Source of the DNA: Bordetella parapertussis
Lineage (GTDB): Bacteria > Pseudomonadota > Gammaproteobacteria > Burkholderiales > SG8-41
NCBI GenBank assembly: GCA_945861275.1
Contig: CAMATZ010000004.1
Location: forward strand, 62,001-126,000
Reading direction: 5' to 3'
Length of the DNA stretch: 64,000 bases
Made by a program: the position numbers and the translations under genes. How positions within the stretch are numbered: position 1 is the first letter of the stretch; each line of letters begins with the position of its first letter. The notes beneath the pieces are model-generated. The model ran no database searches. It was not told the DNA's origin and saw nothing but the letters and a program-made list of their open reading frames with translations. This document shows, in pieces, positions 55,667-64,000 of this stretch.

Positions 55667-56797
55667 CTACGCCCCCTGGCTCGGCGGCGCAACAGGCATA
55701 TCCCCGGGATCGCGAAAGCGCTCACGGATAGTCAGAATTTCTGGAAGTATTTTCACAAACAATTCGATCAGATGCGGGTCGAAATGCTGCCCCGCCTCAT
55801 GTTGTAAAAATTCAATCGCGGATTCCACCGTCCATGCCACTTTGTACGGCCGCACCGAGGTCAAGGCATCGAACACATCGCAGATGGCAACGATGCGCGC
55901 TTCAATCGGAATAGCCGCGCCCGCGAGCGCGTTCGGGTAGCCGCTGCCATCCCACTTTTCATGGTGATTCTGCGCGATGGTGCACGCCACCTGCAGCACC
56001 GGCGCGGGGTGATTACCCAGCATCGCAACGCCAAACTCGACGTGCTGGCGCATGATCACCTGCTCCGCCTCATTGAGGCGCCCCTTCTTCAGCAGTATGT
56101 GATCCGCGACGCCAATCTTGCCGATGTCGTGCAGCGGGCTGGCCATGTAAATCATTTCCATGCCATGCTCATCCATCCCCGCTGCCCGCGCCAGCGCACG
56201 GCAACTGTGACTGACGCGCGTCACATGGTTACCGGTGTCGGTATCCCGGAACTCACCAGCCTTGGCGAGACGGCGCAGAATTTCCGCCTGCGATTCTATT
56301 AATTCCTGGGTGCGTTCGGCGACCTTGATCTCGAGGATTTCATTCTGCATCTCGCGTTCACGGTAGAGCATGCGCACTTCAAGATAGTTGTGTATGCGGT
56401 GTGCGAACTCGCTAGCCACAAACGGCTTGGAAATATAATCGCGCGCGCCTTCATGCAGCGCCAGCAGACGCACGTCGGCGCCTTCGTGTGCGGTCAACAC
56501 AATCACCGGCATGAAGGCGCCGCGCAGCTCGCCTTTTAATTGGCGCATGACTTCAATGCCATTCATAACCGGCATTTCCATATCGAGCAATATCAAATCA
56601 TACGGCCGGGACGCGTAAGCAGACGCAACCGATGTGGGATCAGCAGTCAATTCCACGTTGGGATAACCCTGCCTGCTCAGCATGACTGCTATCAAATCAA
56701 GCTGGTCGGGATTGTCGTCCACCACCAGAATACGCGCCGCGCGAATTCTGGATTCGAGATCCCCGGTGACATTGGGCTGGGAAATAATGCTGCTCAT
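55667..56797 (-). CDS. response regulator with HD-GYP cyclic-di-GMP phosphodiesterase domain
   Basis: A 376-residue two-domain protein. The receiver domain has ILVVDDNPDQLDLI with acidic pocket, LILLDMEMPVMNG with the phospho-acceptor Asp, the TAHEG threonine and the SKPF lysine. After a coiled-coil linker (MQNEILEIKVAERTQELIES) comes HD-GYP: LHDIGKIGVADHILLKKG and NHHEKWDGSGYPNALAG, all active-site residues present. It should degrade c-di-GMP when phosphorylated. No histidine kinase is adjacent. Start 56797 was chosen over one 8 codons earlier. With the EAL protein at 6248, c-di-GMP turnover has two inputs in this window. Confidence 0.92.
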   Translation of the reverse strand: MSSIISQPNVTGDLESRIRAARILVVDDNPDQLDLIAVMLSRQGYPNVELTADPTSVASAYASRPYDLILLDMEMPVMNGIEVMRQLKGELRGAFMPVIVLTAHEGADVRLLALHEGARDYISKPFVASEFAHRIHNYLEVRMLYREREMQNEILEIKVAERTQELIESQAEILRRLAKAGEFRDTDTGNHVTRVSHSCRALARAAGMDEHGMEMIYMASPLHDIGKIGVADHILLKKGRLNEAEQVIMRQHVEFGVAMLGNHPAPVLQVACTIAQNHHEKWDGSGYPNALAGAAIPIEARIVAICDVFDALTSVRPYKVAWTVESAIEFLQHEAGQHFDPHLIELFVKILPEILTIRERFRDPGDMPVAPPSQGA

Positions 56798-56961
56798 GCA
56801 TTGCGCCTTTCTGTTTCGCAACTGGCGGATACATTATGCATTATTAGCAAGGTGCTGCATCGGATATTCGCGATTCTCCCCAAATAGTTAGGGATATTTA
56901 CCAGCAGCATCGCGCACCCCGCCGCGTCTCGCCGTGTCAAGTGTTGGATTAAAGCCACAAC

Positions 56962-57966
56962 CTAAGCAGCTGCCACTGGCACTATCCGCCGTTCAGTTAT
57001 GCTTTGCAAAATCGCGTTGGTCACCGCCACTGTATAGGCGCCGTCATCACCGTCGGCGAGGTTGCTGCGCTTACCGCGCAATTCGCCTTCAAACGCCTGC
57101 ACTTGAAACTCATATGCGGGGCTGGCGGGAAAACGTTCCTCGGTCGCGCCGTTTTTGTCGCGCACGGTAACGATGTGCTCCTGCGCCCAGCGCAACGGCG
57201 ATGTCACCAGCGTCGCTTCTGTGCCTTCGATCAGCAGATTGTTTTCGCCCTGCGGTACTTCGCGCGTGGCGCGCACCTGCGCGTGGCAGCCGCCCGACAA
57301 GCGGCCCAGCACGGTAAAGGTGTCATCCGCATGGCCGTCGCGGCGATCAGGATGGGTGTACGCGCTGACTTCAACAAACTTTTGCCCACTGACCCATTGC
57401 ACCAGATCGAGCAGATGCACGCCGACGTCGTACATCACGCCGCTTTGCGCATTGTCGAGCCGCCAGGTTTTGCGCGGCGGCATGGCCGAGGTGCGTTCCA
57501 GTGTCATCGCAACAATTTTTCCGAGCCGCCCCGACTGCACGATTTCCCGCGCGCGCGTCACCGCCGCATCCATGCGTATCTGGTGCGCAATGCGCAATAT
57601 CACGCCTGCCTTTTTGCACGCATCCGCCATCTCGCGCGCGTGATCGGCGCGCATCGCAAAAGGTTTTTCGCACAGCATGTGTTTCTGCGCTTTGGCGCCC
57701 GCCAGTACCGCTTCGTGATGCAGGGCATTCGGCAATGCGATATAAACCGCGTCGATGCCGGGATCATGCAGCAGCGCATGCAAATCCGTGTGCGCGCGCG
57801 CAACCTTAAATCGATGTGCAAACGCCTGCGTTTTTTCCAGTGTGCTGCCCAGGCAAGCGGCGATTTCCGAGCCCGGACTGTTAATCATTGCAGGCGCAAC
57901 AAAATCCGATGCCGCCCAGCCCAGACCGACGATGCCCCAGCGCACCGGCGTGGTCACTTCACTCAT
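56962..57966 (-). CDS. Gfo/Idh/MocA family oxidoreductase
   Basis: A 334-residue NAD(P)-dependent oxidoreductase. The Rossmann start is VRWGIVGLGWAASDFVAPAM; the family EKP motif is MLCEKPFAMRADHAREM; and the C-terminal alpha/beta domain has SGVMYDVGVHLLDLVQWVSG, with the catalytic His in GVHLLD. Substrates are sugars, inositols or their derivatives. The start 57966 follows GGAG. It is the last of three same-strand genes with the nitronate-monooxygenase-like and cytochrome c peroxidase genes upstream, 21 bp from the former. Confidence 0.9.
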   Translation of the reverse strand: MSEVTTPVRWGIVGLGWAASDFVAPAMINSPGSEIAACLGSTLEKTQAFAHRFKVARAHTDLHALLHDPGIDAVYIALPNALHHEAVLAGAKAQKHMLCEKPFAMRADHAREMADACKKAGVILRIAHQIRMDAAVTRAREIVQSGRLGKIVAMTLERTSAMPPRKTWRLDNAQSGVMYDVGVHLLDLVQWVSGQKFVEVSAYTHPDRRDGHADDTFTVLGRLSGGCHAQVRATREVPQGENNLLIEGTEATLVTSPLRWAQEHIVTVRDKNGATEERFPASPAYEFQVQAFEGELRGKRSNLADGDDGAYTVAVTNAILQSITERRIVPVAAA

Positions 57967-57987
57967 GTTCAATAACTCCAAAGTTTA

Positions 57988-58950
57988 TTAGGAACCCCCG
58001 CACAACCGGCGCCGCGCCTCCACATACTCCCGCTCCAGCCGATCCACCAACGCCGCAACACTCGGCACGTCGTCGATGTTGCCCACACCCTGCCCCGCCC
58101 CCCAGATCTCTTTCCAGGTTTTCGGGCGATCTTCGCGATTGCGGTATAGCCCCGGCGTTTCGATCATCGGCAAATTATTGGGGTCCAGCCCCGCATTGCG
58201 TATGCTGCCTGCGAGGTAGCTGCCATGCACGCCTGAAAACAGCGGCGTGTAGACCACGTCCCCGGAATTCGAATCGACGATCATTTTCTTGTAACCCTCC
58301 ACCGCCAGCGATTCCTGAGTGGCAATGAAGCGCGTGCCCAGGTAGGCGAGATCGCAGCCCATGGCTTCCGCAGCCAATATGGCGGAGCCATTGGTGATCG
58401 CCCCCGACAGCACCAGCGGACCGTCATGGATACGCCGCAATTCATTCATCAGCGCGAACGGATTGAGCGTGCCCGCGTGCCCACCGGCGCCGCCGCACAC
58501 CGCAATCAGGCCGTCGACGCCGGCTTCCAGCGCTTTTTCCGCGTGCCGCACTTTGATCACGTCATGAAACACCATGCCGCCATAGGCATGCACCCGCGGC
58601 ACTATGGCGGTGGGCGCGGACAGCGAGGTAATCACTATTGGCACCTTGTGCGCGAGCACGACTTCGGTATCCTGCTCAAGGCGCGTGTTGGCCTTGTTCA
58701 CGATCAGGTTCACCGCGAAGGGTGAGACTTTCTTGCCGGGATTCTGCTGCTGATGCAGCGCCAGTTCGGTTTCGATGCGTGTCAGCCACTTGTCGAGTTC
58801 TTCCGCTGGCCGTGCGTTCAGTGCGGGAAACGAGCCGATCACGCCCGCTTTGCACTGCTCAATCACCAGTTCCGGGCCCGATACCACAAACATCGGCGCG
58901 GCCAACACCGGCAGGCGTAAACGTTGACTGACGCTGATCGGAAGACTCAT
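57988..58950 (-). CDS. nitronate monooxygenase-like FMN protein
   Basis: A 320-residue TIM-barrel flavoprotein (NMO/2-nitropropane dioxygenase family). It opens RLRLPVLAAPMFVVSGPELV, shows VFHDVIKVRHAEKALEAGVD, then AVCGGAGGHAGTLNPFALMN (FMN phosphate and catalytic-His region) and GCDLAYLGTRFIATQES. It oxidises alkyl nitronates or related propionate-3-nitronate toxins; some relatives are enoyl reductases. Start 58950 chosen after AAAAGG. It is 14 bp downstream of the peroxidase gene and 21 bp upstream of the Gfo/Idh gene, so all three are likely co-transcribed. Confidence 0.9.
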   Translation of the reverse strand: MSLPISVSQRLRLPVLAAPMFVVSGPELVIEQCKAGVIGSFPALNARPAEELDKWLTRIETELALHQQQNPGKKVSPFAVNLIVNKANTRLEQDTEVVLAHKVPIVITSLSAPTAIVPRVHAYGGMVFHDVIKVRHAEKALEAGVDGLIAVCGGAGGHAGTLNPFALMNELRRIHDGPLVLSGAITNGSAILAAEAMGCDLAYLGTRFIATQESLAVEGYKKMIVDSNSGDVVYTPLFSGVHGSYLAGSIRNAGLDPNNLPMIETPGLYRNREDRPKTWKEIWGAGQGVGNIDDVPSVAALVDRLEREYVEARRRLCGGS

Positions 58951-58964
58951 GTGTAACCTTTTGT

Positions 58965-60194
58965 TTATAAACACTTATTTTTAAAAACACGTCGCTGGAA
59001 TTTTATCGGCGCGCGTTCACTCAAGGTTTCCAGAAACGCCACCACGTCACTGATTTCCTGGTCACTCAGTTTCAGCGGCTGCAATACGTTATCGGTAGGC
59101 ACCGCTTCTGCCGTCACGTCGCCGGCGTAGATGTGCGCCTGATGCAGCAGCGTCACGTTAATCTCGGAATAGTGCTTTACCACATCGCGCAACGTCGCCA
59201 GGTGACCATTATGCATGTAGGGTGCGCTGAGCGCGACATTGCGTAAACCGGGCGCCTTGAATTGTTCGAAGGTCTGCGGCGCAAGATCGACAAAACGCGT
59301 GGATTGCCCGGTGGCTTTGGTTCTGTCATCGTTATATGCGCCCAGCAAATTAAAGCGGCTCGCGCGCAAGCTTTTGATGCCTTGATAACGTCCCCAATCG
59401 ATGCCACCGGATTTTTTGACAATCGGAATACCGATTTCGTGAAACTCGCCATTCGAAAAATTCGGCCCGAAATGACACAAGCTGCAATTGCCCTTGCCCA
59501 TGAAAATACGCGCACCGCGCCGCGCGTTCTCCGGGTAACCTGCGGCCGCTTTCCAGTCGTTGCGCATTACCGCGTCGCGAAAATCATCGAACAGCGTGCG
59601 GCTTGTGATCAGCGTTTCCTGAAACGCAGCGAGCGCCTTGCCCACATCAATCATCAACATTTCGTCGTCGGGCAGCGGCGCACGCGCGAACACCTTGCGG
59701 TAACGGCACGCAAGATCAGGGTCGCCGCGCACCAACTGCGCCACATGGCGCCCGCTCGCCCCCATCTCTTTCGCATCCAGCAGCGGCCGCACACTCTGCG
59801 ACCACAAATTATCGTTCGCGCCGTCCCAGCCAAACCAGCGCTGATAGCGCACATTCAGCACGCTCGGCGTATTGCGATCCATCTCCCCCAGTGCCACACC
59901 GAGCTTGCGGCCGTCAGCCCAGTTTTTGTCAGGCACATGGCAGGTTGCGCACGACACGCTGTTGGTAGTGGAAAGAGCGGGCTCGAAAAAAAGCCGTTCG
60001 CCAAATGCAATCGCCTCCGGCTTGCCCGACACCCTGTTACTGACATCGCGCGTCCACGGCGCGGGCCACGGGCCGTGACGCTGTATCAGGCGGATTTCCT
60101 CGGCATTCAGCCCCAGCGGGTTGCCTTGCGCAATCGCCGTCAGCGGCAACGCCAATGCCGAAACAACGGCAATGATCGAACGGAATTTAAGCAT
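58965..60194 (-). CDS. di-heme cytochrome c peroxidase/MauG-family protein
   Basis: A 409-residue periplasmic protein. Signal peptide to about residue 22 (LALPLTAIA-QGNPLG). Two c-type heme sites are visible: SVSCATCHVPD in the first half and GNCSLCHFGPNFSNGE in the second. RNTPSVLNVRYQRWFGWDGA and LRNVALSAPYMHNGHLATLR are conserved MauG/CcpA segments, the latter holding a possible distal heme ligand. It reduces hydrogen peroxide or oxidises a protein or small substrate. It leads a three-gene operon. Confidence 0.92.
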   Translation of the reverse strand: MLKFRSIIAVVSALALPLTAIAQGNPLGLNAEEIRLIQRHGPWPAPWTRDVSNRVSGKPEAIAFGERLFFEPALSTTNSVSCATCHVPDKNWADGRKLGVALGEMDRNTPSVLNVRYQRWFGWDGANDNLWSQSVRPLLDAKEMGASGRHVAQLVRGDPDLACRYRKVFARAPLPDDEMLMIDVGKALAAFQETLITSRTLFDDFRDAVMRNDWKAAAGYPENARRGARIFMGKGNCSLCHFGPNFSNGEFHEIGIPIVKKSGGIDWGRYQGIKSLRASRFNLLGAYNDDRTKATGQSTRFVDLAPQTFEQFKAPGLRNVALSAPYMHNGHLATLRDVVKHYSEINVTLLHQAHIYAGDVTAEAVPTDNVLQPLKLSDQEISDVVAFLETLSERAPIKFQRRVFKNKCL

Positions 60195-60317
60195 TCGGTG
60201 GAAGTTGCGCGCAATTGCGTAAAACAGAGTTGGATTATGGCATTAAATGGGCGAAAATCCACTGTCGTAGCTGCCGCAAACAGATCGGCCACTCAACGCA
60301 GATCAACAGGATTCAAC

Positions 60318-61154
60318 ATGAGCAAAGAGTATCTCCCGCATTTCAAAGCACCGGAAACACGCAGCAGCAGCGCTTTATGGTTCGCCTTTGAAAGCGGTCG
60401 CGTGATGGTGCGCATGATAGACGACCGCCCGGTGCTGCTCACCTGCGCGCACCCCGCCGAACACGGTCTTGAAACGCTGCAGGAACACTACCTCGGCACT
60501 TACGGCGGCGAGCATTGCTACGCCGCTGAACTTGCCACGGCGCAGACCGCGCCGAACGGCCATGCGATGCTGGGGCTGCGCGACCTACTTGGCCACATGG
60601 ATGACACACTCGCCGGCGTATCCGGCCGCGCGATTCAAATCCTCGAGTGGAACCGCAACCATCGATACTGCGGGCGCTGCGGTGGCGAAACCGTGCCGCG
60701 CGAAAATGAACGCGCGCGCATCTGTGTTCCGTGCAAGCGCACGAGTTACCCGCCGGTGGCGCCGGTGATCATGATACTGATTACGCACGGCCGCAAACTG
60801 TTGCTGGCGCGTAAAGTCGGCTGGGGCAACACGCGTTATTCCGCGCTGGCAGGCTTCGTCGAGCCGGGCGAGACGCTGGAATCGACGGTGATACGCGAAA
60901 CCCGTGAAGAAGTCGGCGTCGAAATCAAAAACATCCGCTACTTCGGCAGCCAGCCGTGGCCTTTCCCCAATAACCTGATGATCGCTTTTACCGCGGAGTA
61001 CGCCGGTGGCGCGGTCACACCCGATGGCGTCGAAATCGAGGAAGCGGCATTTTTCGATGTCGATGATATGCCGACCCTGCCGCCGGGCATCAGCATTTCA
61101 CGGCGCATGATTAACACCATCGCAGCAGAACTGAAAAAAATGCCCAGGACCTGA
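60318..61154 (+). CDS. nudC: NAD(+) diphosphatase / RNA deNADding Nudix hydrolase
   Basis: A 278-residue NudC. The zinc ribbon is YCGRCGGETV...ICVPC with four cysteines near 118-140. The Nudix box GFVEPGETLESTVIRETREE-VG is complete, and the NudC-specific SQPWPFP follows (SQPWPFPNNLMIAF). It cleaves NADH/NAD+ and removes NAD caps from RNA. ATG 60318 fits the family; the open frame before it comes from the antisense of the peroxidase gene. Its TGA overlaps the ATG of the transaldolase gene by one base, so the two are coupled. Confidence 0.95.
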   Translation: MSKEYLPHFKAPETRSSSALWFAFESGRVMVRMIDDRPVLLTCAHPAEHGLETLQEHYLGTYGGEHCYAAELATAQTAPNGHAMLGLRDLLGHMDDTLAGVSGRAIQILEWNRNHRYCGRCGGETVPRENERARICVPCKRTSYPPVAPVIMILITHGRKLLLARKVGWGNTRYSALAGFVEPGETLESTVIRETREEVGVEIKNIRYFGSQPWPFPNNLMIAFTAEYAGGAVTPDGVEIEEAAFFDVDDMPTLPPGISISRRMINTIAAELKKMPRT

Positions 61155-62377
61155 TGAATTCCATCCATAAACCTCCCCGCTCGGGCGGGGACTCGACGCC
61201 CCCGGCTTCGCCACCCTCGCTTCGCTCTCCCTCCGGGAGAAGGGATGGGGATGAGGGAAGAGACGCCACGCTCACGGCGTCAAATCGCGACGCACCGGTC
61301 GTGGCGTCTCTCCAGCAAACCAAACAACTCGGGCAGAGCGTCTGGCTCGACAATCTGTCGCGCACACTGATTCAGGAAGGCGGCCTGCAACGGCTGATCA
61401 GCGAAGACGGCGTCAGCGGCGTCACTTCCAATCCGGCGATTTTTTTCAAGGCCATCAGTGAAAGCCCTTACTATCGTGTCGACGTGCAGCGCCTGAAGGC
61501 GGCAAAAACGCCCGCCGAGCCGCTGTATGAGGCGCTGGTAATTCCCGACATACAGGCGGCCTGCGATTTGATGCAGCCCGAGTACCGGCGCACGGGTGGA
61601 CGCGATGGTTATGTCAGCCTCGAAGTCTCACCCGCACTCGCGCACGACGCCGCAGGCACGGTAGCGGCAGGGTTGCGGCTCAAGGCCGCGGTGCAACGCG
61701 AAAATCTGCTGATCAAAGTACCGGCGACCGCTGCCGGGCTGCAGGCCCTTGAAGAACTGATCGCGCACGGCTGCTCAGTCAATGTCACTTTGATGTTCTC
61801 GCTTGCGCATGTGCATGCGGTAGCACTTGCCTATGTGCGCGGCCTGCAACGGCTGGTAGACGCCGGTGGTGATCCGCGTCCGGTCAAATCGGTTGCGAGT
61901 TTGTTTTTAAGCCGCGTCGATACGCTCATCGACAAGCAACTTGACGGCATTGGCGGCGTGGCGTTGTTGCTGCGCGGAAAAGCGGGCGTTGCGCTGGCGA
62001 AACTGGCGTATCGTGACTATCAAAAAACCTTTAAGTCCAGCATGTTTGCGCCCCTCGCCGCGCGCGGCGCTCAACCGCAATTCATGCTGTGGGCCAGCAC
62101 CGGTACCAAGAACCCGGCGTACAGCGACGTGCTCTACGTCGAGTCATTGATTGGTGCGGACACGGTCAACACCGTGCCCGATGCCACACTCGCCGCGTTT
62201 CGCGATCACGGCAAAGCCGCAGCCACACTCGAGCGTGGAACGAACGAAGCGCAGGCGCATTTCGACGCGCTGGCCATGGCCGGCATCGACCTGCAGCAGG
62301 CCGGAGAAACGCTGCAAGCGGAAGGCGTTAAACAGTTTGCGCAGGCGTTTGATCAGTTGTTGCAACTGCTGTCGTAA
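61154..62377 (+). CDS. tal: transaldolase with an odd N-terminal extension
   Basis: A 407-residue frame; the transaldolase proper starts at about residue 52 (QQTKQLGQSVWLDNLSRTLI) and has normal length (~355). The Schiff-base lysine is in ENLLIKVPATAAGLQ; SNPAIF and CSVNVTLMFSLAHV are family signatures, and MLWASTGTKNP follows. It transfers dihydroxyacetone in the pentose phosphate pathway. The first 50 residues (PPRSGGDSTPPASPPSLRSP and so on) are encoded by palindromic repeat DNA. GTG 61301 is an alternative start that would leave that stretch untranslated. ATG 61154 overlaps the nudC stop. Confidence 0.92.
   Translation: MNSIHKPPRSGGDSTPPASPPSLRSPSGRRDGDEGRDATLTASNRDAPVVASLQQTKQLGQSVWLDNLSRTLIQEGGLQRLISEDGVSGVTSNPAIFFKAISESPYYRVDVQRLKAAKTPAEPLYEALVIPDIQAACDLMQPEYRRTGGRDGYVSLEVSPALAHDAAGTVAAGLRLKAAVQRENLLIKVPATAAGLQALEELIAHGCSVNVTLMFSLAHVHAVALAYVRGLQRLVDAGGDPRPVKSVASLFLSRVDTLIDKQLDGIGGVALLLRGKAGVALAKLAYRDYQKTFKSSMFAPLAARGAQPQFMLWASTGTKNPAYSDVLYVESLIGADTVNTVPDATLAAFRDHGKAAATLERGTNEAQAHFDALAMAGIDLQQAGETLQAEGVKQFAQAFDQLLQLLS
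61172..61310. repeat. palindromic repeat inside or ahead of the transaldolase frame
   Basis: CCTCCCCGCTCGGGCGGGGA forms a hairpin at about 61172-61192. CTCCCTCCGGGAGAAGGG follows, a sequence of the dispersed CCCTTCTCCC class. GAGACGCCACG (61260-61270) and CGTGGCGTCTC (61300-61310) are perfect 11-bp inverted arms. The whole stretch stays open in the transaldolase frame. Confidence 0.65.
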
Positions 62378-62434
62378 CCTAACGGTATGTTTTTAAAATT
62401 TTTTAAGACACCGAAAAACCACAGGGAAAATACC

Positions 62435-63340
62435 ATGCGAGTGCTTGGGTGCTTCACACAATTCGGCGCAGCCGCTGCTCTGCTGACGCTGCTCGGCGGC
62501 TGCGAAGTGGCGCCGCATCATCCACAACCGGCGCCGGCGCCCGCGCCCTATCCGGCGGTGATCTACCCGAGTCCGCCGCCCGACTACGCCTACGAAGAGC
62601 TGCGCCGCTGCCATGCCGACAACCGGCGCGCGCATGCCGAAGTGGTTGCCGTCTATGAACGCGCGCGCAATGCGGGCCGCATCAGCGCAGCAGAGGCACA
62701 GCAATTCTCCGAGATGGATACACGCCTCAGAATCATCGCCGGGCAGTTGGGACGAGACGGTCTGACCTTGCCGGAGTGCCAGCACATCAGCACTATGCTG
62801 GCGAATAACCGCAACGAGGTGCTGAGAATGTCGCGTTTCGATGCGGCAGTCGCGCGCTGCATTGCCGACAATCAGCGCGCGCATCAGGACACGGTCAACA
62901 TTTACGAGAATGCCCGGCGCGCCGGGCGCATCAATCCCGCCGAAGCGCAGCGATTCAATGCGATGGATGCGCGGCTGCAAAACCTGCGCGCCGATCTTTC
63001 GCGCGACGGCCTGAGCCTGCAAGACTGCCAGCGCATAAGTGGCGCCATCAACAATGAGCGCAACGAAGTCATCCGCATGTCACGCTACGACCCGGCCACC
63101 GCGCGCTGCATCGCCGATAACCGCCGCGCGCACGACGATGTTTATGCGGTCTACACCAACGCCCAGCGTGCGGGGCGCATTCGGCCGGATGAGGCGCAAC
63201 GGTTTCAGGCAATAGAAAGGCGGCTGCTTGGTTTCCAGAGCGATCTCAAGCGCGATGGCTTGACCCTCGCGGAGTGCCAGGCCATCAGCCGCACCATCGC
63301 CAACGAACGGGCTGTGGTGGAGCAGATGGTGGTGCGATAG
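62435..63340 (+). CDS. lipoprotein with three 83-residue tandem repeats
   Basis: A 301-residue outer- or inner-membrane lipoprotein. The signal sequence ends in the lipobox LLGGC (Cys23), followed by a proline-rich linker (about 27-50). Three tandem repeats of exactly 83 residues follow; equivalent cysteines are 59/142/225 (in RCxADNxRAH) and 115/198/281 (in LxxCQxIS). Each unit is helix-rich with AGRIxxxEAQxF and RDGLxL motifs. The paired cysteines could form one disulfide per unit. I know no named family; the product may be a periplasmic scaffold or binding protein. ATG 62435 was chosen for the signal peptide. Confidence 0.85.
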   Translation: MRVLGCFTQFGAAAALLTLLGGCEVAPHHPQPAPAPAPYPAVIYPSPPPDYAYEELRRCHADNRRAHAEVVAVYERARNAGRISAAEAQQFSEMDTRLRIIAGQLGRDGLTLPECQHISTMLANNRNEVLRMSRFDAAVARCIADNQRAHQDTVNIYENARRAGRINPAEAQRFNAMDARLQNLRADLSRDGLSLQDCQRISGAINNERNEVIRMSRYDPATARCIADNRRAHDDVYAVYTNAQRAGRIRPDEAQRFQAIERRLLGFQSDLKRDGLTLAECQAISRTIANERAVVEQMVVR

Positions 63341-63370
63341 CGAGGGCGGGTATGGCCGGTTAATTATTTT

Positions 63371-64000
63371 TTACACGTTTTTCCACACACATTTGCCGCC
63401 ACTGGCTTTATCGATATCCGCCAGTTGCTGCTGGTGTGCGGCGAGTTCTCCGGCACTGGCGTGTAGAACCAGAATCGAAACTTTCTCGCGCGCGCTAATT
63501 TCGACCGGCGTTGCGATGGCAGGCGCGGTATCGATCAGCAGACTATTCTGCCCGCGGGTCATTGCGAGATAAACCTCGGCCAGCAACTGCGCGTCGAGCA
63601 GCGCGCCGTGCAGAGTGCGGCCCGCGTTGTCAATCTGATAACGTTCACACAGCGCGTCGAGGTTATTGCGTTTGCCGGGATGCAGCTCGCGCGCCTGCTT
63701 CAGAGTGTCGATCACGTCCGGGCAATATTCCTTCATCGGTTGCATGTCGAGCAAGCGCAACTCGTGATTCAAAAACGCGATGTCAAAAGGCGCGTTGTGT
63801 ATCACCAGTTCGGCGCCGGCGACGTAATCCAGAAATTCACGCGCGATCTCGCGAAACTTCGGTTTGTCCGCGAGAAACTCGCTGGTAATGCCGTGAACCT
63901 GCAGCGCGCCTTCCTCGCTCTCGCGCTCGGGATTGATATAGCGGTGAAAATGTTTACCCGTCGGTTGCCGGTTCACAATTTCCACGCCGCCGATTTCGAT
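63371..64000 (-). CDS. dnaQ: DNA polymerase III epsilon subunit (5' end outside window)
   Basis: The frame runs to the right edge, so the first residues including the Exo I DTETTG motif lie outside. What remains starts IEIGGVEIVNRQPTGKHFHR and contains the Exo II segment VIHNAPFDIAFLNHELRLLD and the Exo III segment LHGALLDAQLLAEVYLAMTR with its catalytic His/Asp. This is the proofreading 3'-5' exonuclease of the replicative polymerase. The 210 residues seen and the C-terminal DIDKASGGKCVWK ending are normal for betaproteobacterial DnaQ. Confidence 0.95.
   Translation of the reverse strand: MEIGGVEIVNRQPTGKHFHRYINPERESEEGALQVHGITSEFLADKPKFREIAREFLDYVAGAELVIHNAPFDIAFLNHELRLLDMQPMKEYCPDVIDTLKQARELHPGKRNNLDALCERYQIDNAGRTLHGALLDAQLLAEVYLAMTRGQNSLLIDTAPAIATPVEISAREKVSILVLHASAGELAAHQQQLADIDKASGGKCVWKNV

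Noticed and set aside
59262-60317. Long N-terminal extension of nudC
   Set aside because: It is antisense to the cytochrome c peroxidase gene, a shadow of its codon bias; NudC homology begins at 60318.
1-64000. CRISPR array, tRNA or rRNA genes, prophage
   Set aside because: No regularly spaced short repeats, cloverleaf-like sequence, rRNA segments or phage structural genes were seen on either strand. tRNAscan and a CRISPR finder would settle this.

Overview
The window reads as chromosome of a GC-rich betaproteobacterium of Burkholderiales type. Three things point there: an EF-P with arginine at position 32 next to its EarP rhamnosyltransferase; nine Bug/TctC-type periplasmic solute-receptor genes (one cut by the left edge) plus a tenth as a C-terminal scrap; and the yqjD-yqjE-yqjK and YceI/cytochrome b561 clusters. 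Housekeeping anchors are efp, earP, coaE, gltX, nudC, a transaldolase and dnaQ (cut by the right edge). No tRNA, rRNA, CRISPR array or replication origin was seen.

Layout. 1-6.1 kb: end of a Bug receptor, an alpha/beta hydrolase with an SCP2-like partner, a double carboxymuconolactone decarboxylase (CMD) protein, a split chromate transporter, a MOSC protein, an NAD(P)-dependent dehydrogenase and an exported protein whose start codon is missing. 6.2-14 kb: a GGDEF/EAL sensor, efp-earP, a run of small envelope proteins (DUF2726, YqjK, YqjE, YqjD), a CMD protein and a CoA-binding protein. 14-22.6 kb: four Bug receptors, a flavin monooxygenase, a CaiB/BaiF CoA-transferase and a PRISE-like reductase, suggesting uptake and degradation of organic acids. 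23-27 kb: a CHASE4 adenylate cyclase, a ComA-family protein and another Bug receptor.

27.2-33.8 kb is rearranged. A truncated and a complete copy of one Fe-alcohol-dehydrogenase-like gene flank a large secreted PAN/discoidin protein, a deleted copy of its discoidin segment, two pieces of an IS91-type transposase, and an ORF-less group II intron lying inside the IS91 remnant.

33.9-40.4 kb: a Bug receptor, two YceI proteins with cytochrome b561, a pair of hot-dog dehydratase-like proteins and a dienelactone-hydrolase operon. 40.45-42.75 kb is a small accessory island: a stand-alone group II-intron-like reverse transcriptase with a YIDD active site, preceded by two identical 116-bp direct repeats that fold into hairpins and lie just downstream of a promoter-like sequence, then scraps of a tyrosine recombinase, of BREX brxL and of a Bug receptor. 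This is the best candidate here for an undescribed system.

42.8-64 kb is ordinary chromosome: Bug/CMD pairs, coaE, a toxin-antitoxin pair, a uronate-dehydrogenase-like and a D-2-hydroxyacid dehydrogenase, a deacetylase, an amidohydrolase, gltX, acyl-CoA genes, an HD-GYP regulator, a di-heme peroxidase, nudC, transaldolase, a lipoprotein with three 83-residue repeats, and dnaQ. Palindromic dispersed repeats sit in several gaps. All family calls rest on reading motifs by eye; no database was searched.
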